A DNA stretch of 64,000 nt from Kineobactrum salinum (GCF_010669285.1 NZ_CP048711.1:2976001-3040000); one strand, 5' to 3'. Positions 21,210-34,153 are shown, counted from the first letter of the stretch. Translations and numbers: made by a program. The notes: generated from the letters alone by a model not told the origin.

Positions 21210-21656
21210 ATGTCAGAAGATATGCGACTGAACACCCTGAGCCCGGCGCCAGGTTCCCGCCAGGACGCCAAGCGCGTCGGCCGGGGTATCGGCAGTGGTC
21301 TGGGCAAGACTGCGGGCCGGGGCCACAAGGGCCAGAAATCCCGTTCAGGCGGTAAGGTACGGCCAGGTTTCGAGGGCGGCCAGATGCCGCTGCAGAAGCG
21401 ACTGCCGAAGTACGGCTTTAGCTCGCGTGTTTCCCGTACCACTGCCCAGGTTCGCCTGGGCGAACTCAATGCCGTGGCGGCTGAGGTGATCGACCTGGAG
21501 GCGCTCAAGGAAGCAGATCTTGTTCGTCAGGATGTCCTGCGTGCACGTGTTTTTCTGTCGGGCGAGCTGGGCAAGGCTGTTACGGTCAAAGGTCTGGCGG
21601 TCACCAAGGGTGCCCGCGAAGCGATAGAGCAGGCCGGTGGGAAAGTAGAGGAATAA
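21210..21656 (+). CDS. rplO: 50S ribosomal protein L15
   Basis: L15, 148 residues, with the glycine-rich RNA-binding tail [20 protein letters not shown] near the N-terminus. Family starts are commonly at MRLNTLSP (21222), but the ATG at 21210 is better placed relative to GAGGAG (6 bases) and is used here; the difference is four residues. Its stop is immediately followed by the secY start. Confidence 0.95.
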   Translation: MSEDMRLNTLSPAPGSRQDAKRVGRGIGSGLGKTAGRGHKGQKSRSGGKVRPGFEGGQMPLQKRLPKYGFSSRVSRTTAQVRLGELNAVAAEVIDLEALKEADLVRQDVLRARVFLSGELGKAVTVKGLAVTKGAREAIEQAGGKVEE

Positions 21657-22979
21657 ATGGCAACAGCTCAGCTGCCCGCAGCGAAGAAGGCCGGACTGGG
21701 CGAGCTTTTTGCTCGCCTTCGTTTTGTGCTGATGGCGATTATCGTGTATCGCATCGGTACGCACATACCGGTGCCGGGAATAGATCCGGCGCAGTTGGCC
21801 GCCCTGTTCAACCAGAACCAGGGGACTATTCTGGGCCTGGCGAACATGTTTTCGGGTGGCGCTCTAGAGCGCATGAGTATTCTCGCGCTGGGTATCATGC
21901 CGTACATTTCTGCGTCCATTATCATGCAGTTGATGTCGGCGGTGACACCGCAGCTGGAGCAGTTGAAGAAGGAGGGTGAGTCCGGGCGGCGCAAGATCAG
22001 CCAGTATACCCGCTACCTGACAGTGGTGCTGGCCATCATCCAGGCTACCGGCATGACGGTAGGGATGGCCAACCAGGGCATGTCATATGACACCTCGGTG
22101 GTGTTCTTTGTCATTGCGATTACGTCCCTGGTGACCGGCGCGGTATTCATGATGTGGCTGGGTGAACAGATTACCGAGAAGGGCGTGGGCAATGGCATTT
22201 CACTGCTGATTTTCGCCGGGATTGTCGCGGGCCTGCCGTCCGCGATCGGCCAGTCGCTGGAGCAGGCCAGGCAGGGTGAGCTCAACATCCTGATCCTCCT
22301 GTTCATGCTGGCGCTGGCAATAGCCGTGATCTACATGATCGTATTTATCGAGCGCGGCCAGCGGCGGATCACCGTGAACTATGCCAAGCGCCAGCAGGGG
22401 CGCAAGATGATGCAGGCCCAGAGCTCGCACCTGCCGCTGAAAGTGAACATGGCGGGTGTGATTCCGGCCATTTTCGCAAGCAGTATCCTGCTGTTCCCGG
22501 CCTCGATTGCGCAGTGGTTCGGCTCCAGCGGCTCGGCGGACTGGCTGCAGGATCTGGCGCTGGCCATTGGGCCGGGCCAGCCGCTGAACATTTTGTTGTT
22601 CACTGCGTTTATCGTGTTTTTCTGCTTTTTCTACACGGCGTTGATGTTCAACCCGCAGGAAGTGGCAGACAACCTGAAGCGTTCCGGCGCATTTGTTCCC
22701 GGGATACGTCCTGGTCAGCAGACCGCCAATTATATCGATGGCGTACTGACCCGGTTGACAGTGTTTGGTTCTGCCTATATTGCATTGGTGTGTCTGATGC
22801 CGCAGTTCCTGGTAGTGATGTGGAATGTGCCCTTCTATCTGGGCGGCACCTCCCTGCTGATCGTGGTGGTAGTGGTGATGGACTTCATGGCTCAAGTACA
22901 GAGCCACATGATGTCTCACCAGTACGATTCGGTGATGAAAAAAGCGAAGTTGAACACCTATGGTGGTTCCGGACGCTGA
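21657..22979 (+). CDS. secY: Protein translocase subunit SecY
   Basis: SecY, 440 residues, the ten-helix channel of the Sec translocon in the inner membrane. The plug and helix region is seen in IPVPGIDP...[25 protein letters not shown]. The cytoplasmic loop [18 protein letters not shown] and the later [22 protein letters not shown] are conserved, the latter binding SecA and the ribosome. The start directly abuts the rplO stop and the ribosome binding site lies inside rplO, so translation is coupled. E. coli SecY has 443 residues. Confidence 0.98.
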   Translation: MATAQLPAAKKAGLGELFARLRFVLMAIIVYRIGTHIPVPGIDPAQLAALFNQNQGTILGLANMFSGGALERMSILALGIMPYISASIIMQLMSAVTPQLEQLKKEGESGRRKISQYTRYLTVVLAIIQATGMTVGMANQGMSYDTSVVFFVIAITSLVTGAVFMMWLGEQITEKGVGNGISLLIFAGIVAGLPSAIGQSLEQARQGELNILILLFMLALAIAVIYMIVFIERGQRRITVNYAKRQQGRKMMQAQSSHLPLKVNMAGVIPAIFASSILLFPASIAQWFGSSGSADWLQDLALAIGPGQPLNILLFTAFIVFFCFFYTALMFNPQEVADNLKRSGAFVPGIRPGQQTANYIDGVLTRLTVFGSAYIALVCLMPQFLVVMWNVPFYLGGTSLLIVVVVVMDFMAQVQSHMMSHQYDSVMKKAKLNTYGGSGR

Positions 22980-23007
22980 CAGGCGGCCGGTCATTGGAGA
23001 TAAAGAA

Positions 23008-23124
23008 ATGAAAGTACGTGCATCAGTTAAAAAGGTCTGCAGGAACTGCAAGGTCGTGCGCCGCAACAGTGTGGTGCGCGTCATTTGCAAGACCGACCCC
23101 CGGCACAAGCAGCGCCAGGGCTGA
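23008..23124 (+). CDS. rpmJ: 50S ribosomal protein L36
   Basis: A 38-residue protein, [17 protein letters not shown]..., with the zinc ligands C11, C14, C27 and H33 of the zinc-containing L36 form. It lies 28 bp after secY in the usual position. It is shorter than common ORF cut-offs and easily missed. Confidence 0.97.
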   Translation: MKVRASVKKVCRNCKVVRRNSVVRVICKTDPRHKQRQG

Positions 23125-23150
23125 GTCCGCAGCTCAAACACTATTGACTG

Positions 23151-23179
23151 TTGATTTTTAGTAAACATATCGCTAGAAT
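23151..23179 (+). promoter_or_regulatory. Predicted sigma-70 promoter of the alpha operon (rpsM)
   Basis: TTGATT (23151-23156), 17 bp, TAGAAT (23174-23179), followed by GC-rich sequence; a second TTGACT overlaps just upstream (23144). The transcript would have a leader of roughly 95 bases before rpsM. In E. coli that leader folds into a pseudoknot bound by S4; I did not establish an equivalent fold here. Confidence 0.6.
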
Positions 23180-23281
23180 GCTGCGCCTTTCGCGCCGCGC
23201 CCCCTGTGCCGGGTTGGCAAGCGGGCCCGGACGTGTTCGTTCAGCCCACAGCGACGACTAAGAGTATTTGGAGAGAGTTGG

Positions 23282-23638
23282 ATGGCTCGTATTGCCGGCG
23301 TCAACGTACCTGATAACAAGCATACTGTTATCGCCTTGACCTACATTTACGGCGTGGGGCGCACCCAGGCCAAAAAGCTGTGCGCTAATTCTGGTGTCGC
23401 TGAGAACGTCAAGATTGGCGAGCTCGACGAAGAGCAGATGAACACCTTGCGTGACAAGGTGGGTGAGTTGACGGTCGAAGGTGATTTGCGCCGGGAAGTG
23501 TCGATGAACATCAAGCGCCTGATGGATCTGGGTTGCAACCGGGGCTTGCGTCATCGCCGCAGCCTGCCGCTGCGCGGCCAGCGCACCAAGACCAATGCCC
23601 GTACCCGTAAAGGTCCGCGCAAGCCGATTCGCAAGTAA
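23282..23638 (+). CDS. rpsM: 30S ribosomal protein S13
   Basis: S13, 118 residues, head protein forming bridges to the 50S subunit. [21 protein letters not shown] and the C-terminal [20 protein letters not shown] with the basic [12 protein letters not shown] tail (contacts P-site tRNA) are typical. GGAGAGAG precedes the ATG. First gene of the alpha operon. Confidence 0.98.
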   Translation: MARIAGVNVPDNKHTVIALTYIYGVGRTQAKKLCANSGVAENVKIGELDEEQMNTLRDKVGELTVEGDLRREVSMNIKRLMDLGCNRGLRHRRSLPLRGQRTKTNARTRKGPRKPIRK

Positions 23639-23718
23639 AGCAGGCGCTTTGCATCGCGAATCCTTTTTAGTGTAGCTGCACAGCAGTGCAGTGTTGATAT
23701 TAAAGCAGGAAAGACAAC

Positions 23719-24111
23719 ATGGCCAAGCCAAGTGCCAAGAGCACTCGCAAGAAGATCACCAAGACCGTGGTAGACGGGATCGCCCACGTCCACGCGTCTT
23801 TCAACAACACGATTATTACCATTACTGATCGCCAGGGCAATACCCTGAGCTGGGCCACTTCCGGCGGTTCCGGTTTCCGGGGTTCGCGCAAGAGCACCCC
23901 GTTCGCGGCCCAGGTGGCGGCGGAGCGTGCAGGCGAGGCGGCCAAGGAATACGGTCTGAAGAACCTCGACGTCCAGGTGAAAGGTCCCGGGCCCGGTCGC
24001 GAGTCGGCGGTACGCGCGCTCAATTCCTGCGGCTACAAGATCAGCAACATCACTGACGTGACGCCGATCCCCCATAATGGCTGCCGTCCGCCCAAGAAAC
24101 GTCGCGTATAA
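23719..24111 (+). CDS. rpsK: 30S ribosomal protein S11
   Basis: S11, 130 residues, on the 30S platform next to the E-site codon. [22 protein letters not shown] and [20 protein letters not shown] are diagnostic, and the C-terminus ends [16 protein letters not shown] as in most bacteria; the Asn-Gly there is an isoaspartate site in E. coli. Confidence 0.98.
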   Translation: MAKPSAKSTRKKITKTVVDGIAHVHASFNNTIITITDRQGNTLSWATSGGSGFRGSRKSTPFAAQVAAERAGEAAKEYGLKNLDVQVKGPGPGRESAVRALNSCGYKISNITDVTPIPHNGCRPPKKRRV

Positions 24112-24132
24112 AGGCTTACAGGAAGAATTGAC

Positions 24133-24753
24133 ATGGCTCGATATATTGGACCCAAGTGCAAGCTTTCCCGTCGTGAAGGAACCGATCTGTTCCTGAAGAG
24201 CGGTGTGCGCGCGCTGGAAAGCAAATGCAAACCGGAATCTGTGCCAGGACAACACGGCGCACGTCGTGGCCGGCTGTCGGATTACGGCGTGCAGTTGCGC
24301 GAAAAGCAAAAGGTGCGTCGTATCTATGGCATCCTGGAGAAGCAGTTCCGCAACTATTACAAGGAAGCCGCACGGCTCAAGGGTGCTACTGGCGAGAACC
24401 TGCTGCAGCTGCTCGAAAGCAGGCTGGACAACGTGGTCTACCGCATGGGTTTCGGCTCCACCCGCGCAGAAGCGCGGCAACTGGTGACCCACAAGGGCAT
24501 CCTGGTCAATGGAGCCGTGGTCAATGTGCCCTCCTATCAGGTAGCGGCCGGCGACATCATTTCCCTGCGGGAAAAGGCAAAGAAGCAGCTGCGGGTCCAG
24601 TCGGCGTTGGCGCTGGCGGCACAGCGCGGTGATCCCGAGTGGATCGAATTCAATAGCGATAAGCTGGAAGGAGTGTTCAAGTCTGTTCCTGAGCGTCAGG
24701 ATCTGTCGTCCGAGATCAATGAAAACCTGATCGTGGAACTGTACTCCAAGTAA
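24133..24753 (+). CDS. rpsD: 30S ribosomal protein S4
   Basis: S4, 206 residues, an assembly-initiating 16S rRNA binder and, in E. coli, the repressor of the alpha operon. [20 protein letters not shown] and the S4 domain ([20 protein letters not shown], then [11 protein letters not shown]) are present. Cysteine count in the N-terminal region is low, so it is the zinc-free form. Confidence 0.98.
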   Translation: MARYIGPKCKLSRREGTDLFLKSGVRALESKCKPESVPGQHGARRGRLSDYGVQLREKQKVRRIYGILEKQFRNYYKEAARLKGATGENLLQLLESRLDNVVYRMGFGSTRAEARQLVTHKGILVNGAVVNVPSYQVAAGDIISLREKAKKQLRVQSALALAAQRGDPEWIEFNSDKLEGVFKSVPERQDLSSEINENLIVELYSK

Positions 24754-24790
24754 TCCGACTTAGGACTAACCTACCAATACAGGTGCCAGA

Positions 24791-25795
24791 ATGCAGACTG
24801 CAGTAAACGAATTTTTGACTCCGCGTGTAATCAATGTCGAAGAGAAGACCAGTACGCGCGCCCAGGTCACCCTGGAGCCTCTGGAGCGTGGTTTCGGTCA
24901 CACCCTGGGCAACGCCCTGCGTCGCATACTGCTGTCTTCCATGCCCGGCTGCGCGATCATTGAAGTAGAGATAGAGGGTGTCCTGCACGAGTACGGTGCG
25001 ATTGAGGGCGTGCAGGAAGACGTTATCGAGATCCTGCTCAACCTCAAGGGCGTAGCACTGGTCATGAACGGCAAGGACGAGGCCGAACTCGCCCTGATCA
25101 AGAAAGGCCCTGGCCCGGTGACCGCCGGTGATATCCAGGTCGATCACGATATTGAGATCCGCAACCCTGAACATATTATCTGCCACCTGAACGGCAGCTC
25201 GGATATCAGCATGAAGCTGACCGTGGCGCGTGGGCGCGGCTATTCGCCGGCTGACTCTCGCGAGAATCCGGAAGAGGAGACCCGTTCCATTGGCCGCCTG
25301 CACCTGGATGCCACATTTTCACCCATCAGCCGGGTGTCCTACGTGGTTGAAGCGGCCCGCGTCGAGCAGCGTACTGACCTGGACAAGCTGATCCTGGATC
25401 TGGAGACCAACGGTACCATCGATCCCGAAGAAGCCATTCGCCGCGCCGCCACGATCCTGCAACAGCAGCTCGCCGTATTTGTTGACCTGGAGAGCGAGAG
25501 CGAATCCGAGTCGGTGGTCGAGGAGGACGAAGTCGATCCGATTCTGCTGCGTCCGGTGGACGACCTGGAGCTGACGGTACGTTCCGCCAACTGTCTGAAG
25601 GCGGAGAATATTTACTACATCGGTGATCTGGTTCAACGCACGGAGGTCGAGCTGTTGAAGACCCCGAACCTGGGCAAGAAATCACTGACCGAAATCAAAG
25701 ACGTCCTGGCGTCCCGCGGCTTGTCGCTGGGTATGCGCCTGGACAACTGGCCTCCAGCCAGCCTCAGAAACGACGACCGGGTGTTGAGCCTTTAA
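24791..25795 (+). CDS. rpoA: RNA polymerase alpha subunit
   Basis: Alpha subunit, 334 residues. The N-terminal dimerisation domain reads [20 protein letters not shown]. An acidic linker ([16 protein letters not shown]) follows around residue 237. The C-terminal domain has [20 protein letters not shown], which contacts UP elements and activators, and [20 protein letters not shown]. Family length is 329-340. In the standard alpha-operon place between rpsD and rplQ. Confidence 0.98.
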   Translation: MQTAVNEFLTPRVINVEEKTSTRAQVTLEPLERGFGHTLGNALRRILLSSMPGCAIIEVEIEGVLHEYGAIEGVQEDVIEILLNLKGVALVMNGKDEAELALIKKGPGPVTAGDIQVDHDIEIRNPEHIICHLNGSSDISMKLTVARGRGYSPADSRENPEEETRSIGRLHLDATFSPISRVSYVVEAARVEQRTDLDKLILDLETNGTIDPEEAIRRAATILQQQLAVFVDLESESESESVVEEDEVDPILLRPVDDLELTVRSANCLKAENIYYIGDLVQRTEVELLKTPNLGKKSLTEIKDVLASRGLSLGMRLDNWPPASLRNDDRVLSL

Positions 25796-25862
25796 GGCCC
25801 AGGGCACCCGAGTTTACCAGATGGCAGTGCTGAGATAGCACAGACAGTATAGGATAGGAAAA

Positions 25863-26267
25863 ATGCGTCATCGTCACAGTGGACGTCAGCTGAACCGGAA
25901 CAGTTCACACCGCAAGGCCATGTTCCGTAACATGACCGTGTCTCTGGTTGAGCACGAGTTGATCAAGACCACCCTGCCCAAGGCCAAGGAGTTGCGCAGC
26001 TTTGCCGAGCCGCTGATCACCCTGGCCAAAAGCGACAGCGTGGCCAATCGCAGGCTGGCCTTCGATCGGATGCGCGACAAGGCGGCAGTAGGCAAGCTGT
26101 TCACCGAGCTTGGGCCGCGCTACCAGGAGCGCCCCGGCGGTTATATCCGTATCCTGAAATGCGGCTTTCGTTCCGGCGACAACGCGCCGATGGCCTACGT
26201 CGAGTTGGTTGATCGTCCGCAGCGGGACAGTGACAGCAGCAGCGACGACAGTAGCAGCAGCGAGTAA
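25863..26267 (+). CDS. rplQ: 50S ribosomal protein L17
   Basis: L17, 134 residues, near the tunnel exit. [20 protein letters not shown] and [13 protein letters not shown] are diagnostic. The last 15 or so residues form a Ser/Asp-rich acidic tail ([14 protein letters not shown]) not present in E. coli L17. Last gene of the alpha operon, followed by a terminator shared with the convergent uvrA. Confidence 0.97.
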   Translation: MRHRHSGRQLNRNSSHRKAMFRNMTVSLVEHELIKTTLPKAKELRSFAEPLITLAKSDSVANRRLAFDRMRDKAAVGKLFTELGPRYQERPGGYIRILKCGFRSGDNAPMAYVELVDRPQRDSDSSSDDSSSSE

Positions 26268-26285
26268 TTCGCCCTCGCTTCACCC

Positions 26286-26315
26286 AAAAAGCCGGGACTG
26301 GATCCCGGCTTTTTT
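26286..26315. terminator. Bidirectional terminator between rplQ and uvrA
   Basis: AGCCGGGA / TCCCGGCT stem with a 5-base loop, flanked by AAAAA on the left and TTTTTT on the right, so it works for rplQ (plus) and uvrA (minus). It lies 18 bp after rplQ and 31 bp before the uvrA stop. Confidence 0.88.
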
Positions 26316-26345
26316 GTATCCGTCTGTCAGCTTTCTATCCTGCTG

Positions 26346-29221
<2,876 letters not shown>

Positions 29222-29253
29222 GAGTCTCCGGGGGAAGTCCGATTGAACACGCT

Positions 29254-29281
29254 AGTATAGGGCGATGCTTTGTCGAGGCAA
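29254..29281 (-). promoter_or_regulatory. Predicted uvrA promoter
   Basis: On the minus strand TTGCCT (29281-29276), a 16-bp spacer and TATACT (29259-29254), about 33 bp before the uvrA start. No convincing LexA operator was seen around it. Confidence 0.5.
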
Positions 29282-29349
29282 ATGATACTGGCAATATTGC
29301 TGTTCCAGGGGCTCGCTCCGAGGGTGGAGGCACCGGCGGACGGGAGATC

Positions 29350-29427
29350 GGCACTTCGATTACCGAGCCATCAACCGGGGTGTCTTGAGCCCCACATCCT
29401 GGTCGATGACTCGGCGCTCGAAGTACC
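29350..29427. repeat. Dispersed imperfect palindrome (family B, copy 1)
   Basis: Two 34-bp arms (29350-29383 and 29394-29427) are inverted copies with 8 mismatches. The left arm closely matches 51244-51276 near urcA (GGCACTTCGA..., then CCGAGCCATC, then ACCGGGGTG). It lies in the 374-bp gap between uvrA and the MFS gene, where apart from the uvrA promoter nothing else is recognised. Confidence 0.7.
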
Positions 29428-29595
29428 CCCCCGTCGGCCCCCCGGCCAAATAGTATGCAAAAGTATGGGACAACAATATCTGGCGAGTTAGCGCCAGGCC
29501 GTGCTGTGGATGTCGTCCCGCGCCTGAAGCTGGTAGTATAAAGCGCTGTTTTTTCGCGAAGCTAGCTGGTCCCTCCCTTGATTACAGAACATCCA

Positions 29596-30791
29596 ATGAC
29601 CGCGCTGGAGAGGCGCTCGGTAACGTCGCTGGCGTTGCTGTACAACTTCCGCATGCTGGGCCTGTTCATGGTGCTGCCGCTGCTGGCACTCTATGCGGCG
29701 GATTTCGAGGGTGCCACGCCGGCGCTGATTGGCATCGCGCTGGGTGTCTATGGCCTCAGTCAGGCGCTGCTGCAGATCCCTTTTGGCTGGTTGTCGGACC
29801 GGGTCGGACGCAAGCCCGTGATCATCGCCGGCCTGCTGATCTTTGCCGCCGGCAGCGTGCTGGCTGCAGTGGCTGACAGTATCTACGGCATTATAGCCGG
29901 CAGGGTATTGCAGGGAGCCGGCGCCATCGCCAGCAGCATCATGGCACTGGTGGCAGACCTGACCCGGGAAGAGCAGCGCACCAAGGCCATGGCAGTGGTC
30001 GGCGCCAGTATTGGGCTGGCCTTCGCGCTGGCCCTGGTGCTGGGTCCTGTGGTGGCGGGGTTCGGGGGGCTGGAGGCGGTATTCGGCCTGACCGCGCTGC
30101 TGGCGCTGGCGGGCATCGCGATCGTGGTCTGGCAGGTACCTGCTCCCGACCGCAGTGGTGCGCGCTACGCGGAAGTGGGCACGCGCAGCAATCTGGTGGG
30201 ACGCAGTCTGCGCAACGTGACCTTGCTGCGCCTGGATGCAGGCGTATTTACGCTGCATTTCATCCTGATGGCGATTTTCCAGTTCGTGCCGGGGATGTTG
30301 CAGGATTCGCTGGGGATCGCGCGCGAGGATCACTGGCAGGTCTATCTGCCGGTGGTGCTGCTCTCAGTGCTGGGTATGCTGCCGATGATGCGCCTGGCCG
30401 AACGTGGCGGCCGTCCTCACCTGGCCTTTGTCAGCAGCATTGTACTGTTGCTGGTGGCGCTGGCGACACTGGGTCTGGCACATCAGGCATGGCTGGTCTA
30501 CGGCGGGCTGTGGGTGTTCTTCGTGGGTTTCAATTACCTGGAGGCGGCACTGCCGTCGATGGTCAGCAAGGCGGTGTTTGCCGATGGCAAGGGCACTGCG
30601 CTGGGTATCTATTCCACGTCCCAGTTTCTGGGCGTTTTTGCCGGCGGGGTGGCGGGCGGCTGGGTGCTGCAGCGCTTCGGGGTGGCCGGTCTTATCGAGC
30701 TATGCCTGGTCCTGGGGGGCTGTGGCTGCTGTGGGCATTGCCGGCTCCCCGCGCTGCACTGCGCCGCAGCGCAGGAACATCATCGAGCTGA
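29596..30791 (+). CDS. Major facilitator superfamily transporter, YajR-like (probable frameshift near 3' end)
   Basis: A 12-helix MFS permease. RMLGLFMVLPLLALYA opens helix 1, and the family A motif appears as GWLSDRVGRKP between helices 2 and 3. It resembles the YajR/Bcr-like group and sits between uvrA and ssb as in Pseudomonas. ATG 29596 is preferred over TTG 29578; neither has a clear Shine-Dalgarno. After LVLGG the frame as given turns into a Cys/His-rich stretch ending at 30867, unlike a transmembrane helix. Adding one G to the run at 30714-30719 gives GLWLLWALPAPRAALRRS and a stop at 30791 (398 residues), a plausible helix 12. The substrate is unknown. Confidence 0.8.
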
Positions 30792-30916
30792 CCCCGCTCC
30801 TGCTGACGCACATCTGATGTTTCTTTGCCGACAATGCTGGTGCAATTGCGGGGTGGGATTGCTATAGTCGCCGGCATACTCTCAATCCACAAACCGTCCA
30901 TGACAGAGGAGTTGCT

Positions 30917-31434
30917 ATGGCTTCACGGGGCGTTAACAAGGTTATCCTGGTGGGCAACCTGGGCGCCGATCCAGAGACCCGTTACATGCCCTCTGGCGGC
31001 GCTGTGACCAATGTCAATGTCGCCACGTCGGAGAGCTGGAAAGACAAACAGACCGGTCAGCCCCAGGAGCGAACCGAGTGGCACCGGGTGGTATTCTTCA
31101 ATCGTCTGGCGGAAATTGCCGGTGAATACCTGAAAAAGGGCTCGAAAGTTTATGTCGAAGGCTCCCTGCGGACCCGCAAGTGGCAGGGGCAGGATGGGCA
31201 AGACCGCTACACCACCGAAATCGTTGCCTCCGAAATGCAGATGCTCGATAGCCGCAGTGGCGGTCAGCAGACTGGCGGAGGCGGCTATTCCCAGGACGAT
31301 TACGGCAGCAGCAATAATCCCGCTCCGCAGCGGGCCGCGGCTGCCCCGCCCCAGGCCCCGGCAGGTGGCGGGAAGCAATCCAGTGGTCCCCTGCGGGCGA
31401 TTTTGGCGACTTCGACGACGACATTCCATTCTGA
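30917..31434 (+). CDS. ssb: Single-stranded DNA-binding protein (one-base frameshift in this sequence)
   Basis: SSB, protecting single-stranded DNA in replication, repair and recombination. The OB fold covers about residues 1-112 ([57 protein letters not shown]), followed by a Gly/Gln/Pro-rich linker. The acidic tip DFDDDIPF, which recruits partner proteins, is encoded at the end but in another frame. One more C in the run 31388-31391 restores [16 protein letters not shown] and a stop at 31432-31434, giving 172 residues. Without it the protein would lose the tip, which is essential in E. coli. Confidence 0.94.
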
Positions 31435-31485
31435 CCGCGTAGTTCCTGCGGCGTACCTGCAGGCCTGATTGGGGACATTACTTCG

Positions 31486-32373
31486 TTGCGCGTTTTGCTG
31501 ATCGGATCTGATACCGCTTTGGGGCTTGCCCTGACGGAACATCTACAGCGCTGGGGCAGGCATGATCTGGAGCAGGTCTCCACCGCTACCGCACGCTGGA
31601 AGAGTGAACGTCACGCCAAAAAGGCGGTTCGCCGGAACAAGCCGGATATCGTGGTGGATGTCAGGCTGCAGGCTGTGCTGGACAGTGGCGAGCGCCTGAC
31701 CGAACTGGATGTGGAGCGCAGCCACTGGCTTGCCAAATCCTGCCAGCGCAGCGGCGGTGGCTACCTGTTGTTGTCCAGTGCCCGGGTATTCTCGGGAGAG
31801 TCGGAACGGCCCTACCGTGAGCATGAGAGCCCGGATGCGGAGGCGCAGCCGGGCCTGCTGTTGCAGCGTGCGGAGACGCTGGTGCGCAGCAGTTGCGAGC
31901 GCCACCTGGTGCTGCGGCTGGGACAGGTGTTTTCAGCGCAGGGCAGCAATGCGCTGCCCCGGATTCTGGATGAGCTGATGGCAGGCGGCAAACTGTTACT
32001 CGATAACCAGAAGCGGGGCTGTCCGGTTGCCGCCGCGGATGCCGCCAGGGTGCTGGCAGGAATGCTGGACCAGCTCGGCGCGGGTGCTGACGGCTGGGGT
32101 ACGTTTCACTACTGCAGCCCGGACCCTACCAATTGCTATGAATTCGCGGAGGTGCTGTTGGCGTCGGCCTCACAGTTTTCCGAGTTTTCACCTGACGCAG
32201 TCCAGCTGCGGGCAACCACAGCAGACACAGGACAGCGCAGCCGGATCTTGTACTGTGGGCAGATCCGCAATACCTTTGCGATCAAGCAGGTGCCCTGGCG
32301 TGGTTTTGTCGCCGAGACCGTGCGCGAGTATTTTCATCAACACCAACAACAGGCAGGTTCCCGTCATGTCTGA
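31486..32373 (+). CDS. SDR-fold, RmlD-like protein lacking catalytic residues
   Basis: A 295-residue protein with the layout of an extended short-chain dehydrogenase of the RmlD sugar-nucleotide reductase group: MRVLLIGSDTALGLAL (dinucleotide-binding beta-alpha-beta), YLLLSSARVFSGE, then PYREHESP. The position of the catalytic YxxxK is occupied by sequence around GLLLQRAETL with no Tyr or Lys, and the glycine motif is degenerate (GSDTALG). It may therefore be a non-catalytic or nucleotide-sensing member. TTG start, 51 bp after the corrected ssb stop. Its end overlaps moaB by 8 bp, suggesting co-expression with molybdenum cofactor genes. Function not assigned. Confidence 0.75.
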   Translation: MRVLLIGSDTALGLALTEHLQRWGRHDLEQVSTATARWKSERHAKKAVRRNKPDIVVDVRLQAVLDSGERLTELDVERSHWLAKSCQRSGGGYLLLSSARVFSGESERPYREHESPDAEAQPGLLLQRAETLVRSSCERHLVLRLGQVFSAQGSNALPRILDELMAGGKLLLDNQKRGCPVAAADAARVLAGMLDQLGAGADGWGTFHYCSPDPTNCYEFAEVLLASASQFSEFSPDAVQLRATTADTGQRSRILYCGQIRNTFAIKQVPWRGFVAETVREYFHQHQQQAGSRHV

Positions 32374-32893
32374 ACCCGATGCTGCGTCCGCCGCGCTGAC
32401 TATTGCGGTACTCACCGTCTCCGACACTCGCAACGAGACCACCGATACTTCTGGCCAGTATCTGATTGATGCGTTGCAGCAGGCGGGCCACCTGTGCCGT
32501 GAGCGATGCATCGTCCGGGATGATATCTACCAGATCCGGGCCGTCCTGTCGGGCTGGATTGCCGATGAGGCGGTGAACGCGGTGCTGATCACCGGTGGCA
32601 CCGGGTTTTCCGGCCGCGACTCCACCCCCGAGGCGGTGGCGCCACTGCTGGACAAGATAATCCACGGCTTCGGCGAAACCTTCCGCGCGCTGTCCCTGAC
32701 CGAGATCGGCTCCTCGACAATACAGTCGCGAGCACTTGCGGGTCTGGCAAACCGTACCGTCATTTTCTGCATGCCGGGTTCGACCGGCGCCTGTCGCACC
32801 GCCTGGAACGGTATCATTCGCGAACAGCTGGATGCCGCACATCGCCCCTGCAATTTCGTCGGCGTGCTGCGGGTGGGCGGACAGGAGCCGTGA
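32366..32893 (+). CDS. moaB: Molybdenum cofactor biosynthesis protein B
   Basis: MoaB-type protein of 175 residues, MogA/MoeA superfamily, thought to adenylylate molybdopterin before metal insertion. AVLTVSDTRNETTDTSGQYL and the molybdopterin-binding TGGTGFSGRDSTPEA are typical, as is MPGSTGACRTAW. ATG at 32366 is chosen because it gives the family N-terminal strand. It overlaps the upstream SDR-like gene by 8 bp and moeA by 4 bp (GTGA), so the three are translationally linked. Confidence 0.93.
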   Translation: MSEPDAASAALTIAVLTVSDTRNETTDTSGQYLIDALQQAGHLCRERCIVRDDIYQIRAVLSGWIADEAVNAVLITGGTGFSGRDSTPEAVAPLLDKIIHGFGETFRALSLTEIGSSTIQSRALAGLANRTVIFCMPGSTGACRTAWNGIIREQLDAAHRPCNFVGVLRVGGQEP

Positions 32894-34092
32894 GCAGGCT
32901 GATTCCGGTAGAGGAGGCACTGGCGCAAATCTGTCAGCAGTCGCCGCCTCCGCCCGAGATCGTATTGAGACCCTTGCTGGAGGTCCGTGGCTGTGTCCTC
33001 GCCCGCGATGTGCAGGCTGCGATTGACGTGCCGGGCGTGGACAACAGTGCGATGGATGGCTACGCGCTGCGGGCTGCCGAGGCAGGACAGGGTCCGGTGA
33101 TTGCGCAGCGCATCGCTGCCGGCGGGGCGTCGGCACCGCTGGCGCCAGCCACCGCAGCCCGGATTTTTACCGGTGCAGCAATACCGGCCGGCGCGGATAC
33201 CGTGGTGATGCAGGAGCGTTGCTGCGAGCGGGGCGGGCGCCTGTGGATCGAGGGTGAGGTTGAACGCGGGGACAATATCCGTCCCCGTGGCCAGGATATC
33301 GCCACGGGAACGCGGGTGCTGAGCCGGGGTCGGCGCCTGCGGGCCCAGGATCTGGGGCTGCTCGCCTCAGTGGGCTGTGCCGAAGTGCCGGTTTACCGGC
33401 CCCTGCGGGTGGCCGTGCTGGCGACCGGCGATGAACTGCGCGAACCCGGCCAGGGCCCGTTGCAGCCCGGCCAGTTGTACAACTCCAACCGCTTCACCCT
33501 GGCGGGCCTGCTGCAGAGCCTCAATATGGAGGTGGTGACGGGCCCGGTGGTCGGGGATGACCCGGCGGCAACTGCCAGCGCGCTGCAGCAGGCCGCGGCC
33601 GAGGCGGACTGCGTGATTTCCTCCGGCGGCGTGTCGGTGGGAGAGGAAGACCATGTCAGGCGGCAACTGGAGCAATTGGGTGAATTGTTTCTTTGGCGCC
33701 TGGCCCTCAAGCCGGGCAAGCCCTTTGCGTTTGGCAAGCTGGGGGGAGTGCCCTTCCTCGGCTTGCCCGGTAACCCGGCATCGGTGTTCGTGACCTTCTG
33801 TGTGTTGGCGAGGCCCTTTCTGCTGCGCTGCCAGGGCGCACTGGAGGAACCGCCTCCGCAGCTGACTGCGCGGGCGGACTTCGCGGTGGAGAAACCAGGT
33901 ATACGGCGGGATTATCTGCGGGTCACCGTTGCCGCCGAGCAAGGCGAGCTGGTGGCGCGGCGATTTGCGAACCAGAGCTCCGGCGTGCTCACCTCCGTGG
34001 CCCACAGCAATGCGCTGGCTGTGGTACCCGAGGGCACGACAGTGGCGCCAGGCGACCGGGTCGAGGTCATGCTGCTGGACCTGCTGACCTGA
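32890..34092 (+). CDS. moeA: Molybdopterin molybdenumtransferase
   Basis: MoeA, 400 residues, inserting molybdate into adenylylated molybdopterin. The N-terminal domain has DNSAMDGYALRAAE and the molybdopterin-binding domain has VLATGDEL, then QLYNSNRFTLAGLL, SSGGVSVGEEDHV and KPGKPFAFGKLGGVPFLGLPGN (shown here only in part for the family match). The GTG start overlaps moaB. Implies the cell makes molybdoenzymes, though none is encoded in this window. Confidence 0.94.
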   Translation: MSRLIPVEEALAQICQQSPPPPEIVLRPLLEVRGCVLARDVQAAIDVPGVDNSAMDGYALRAAEAGQGPVIAQRIAAGGASAPLAPATAARIFTGAAIPAGADTVVMQERCCERGGRLWIEGEVERGDNIRPRGQDIATGTRVLSRGRRLRAQDLGLLASVGCAEVPVYRPLRVAVLATGDELREPGQGPLQPGQLYNSNRFTLAGLLQSLNMEVVTGPVVGDDPAATASALQQAAAEADCVISSGGVSVGEEDHVRRQLEQLGELFLWRLALKPGKPFAFGKLGGVPFLGLPGNPASVFVTFCVLARPFLLRCQGALEEPPPQLTARADFAVEKPGIRRDYLRVTVAAEQGELVARRFANQSSGVLTSVAHSNALAVVPEGTTVAPGDRVEVMLLDLLT

Positions 34093-34153
34093 GTGCGTCC
34101 TTGGGCGGCCCTTCGGCCGCACATGGAGGCCCCGGTTCAGATCATCGCGCTGT

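Noticed and set aside
29222-29595. LexA (SOS) operator between uvrA and the MFS/ssb genes.
   Set aside because: No sequence with the CTG-N10-CAG layout and AT-rich centre was found by eye.
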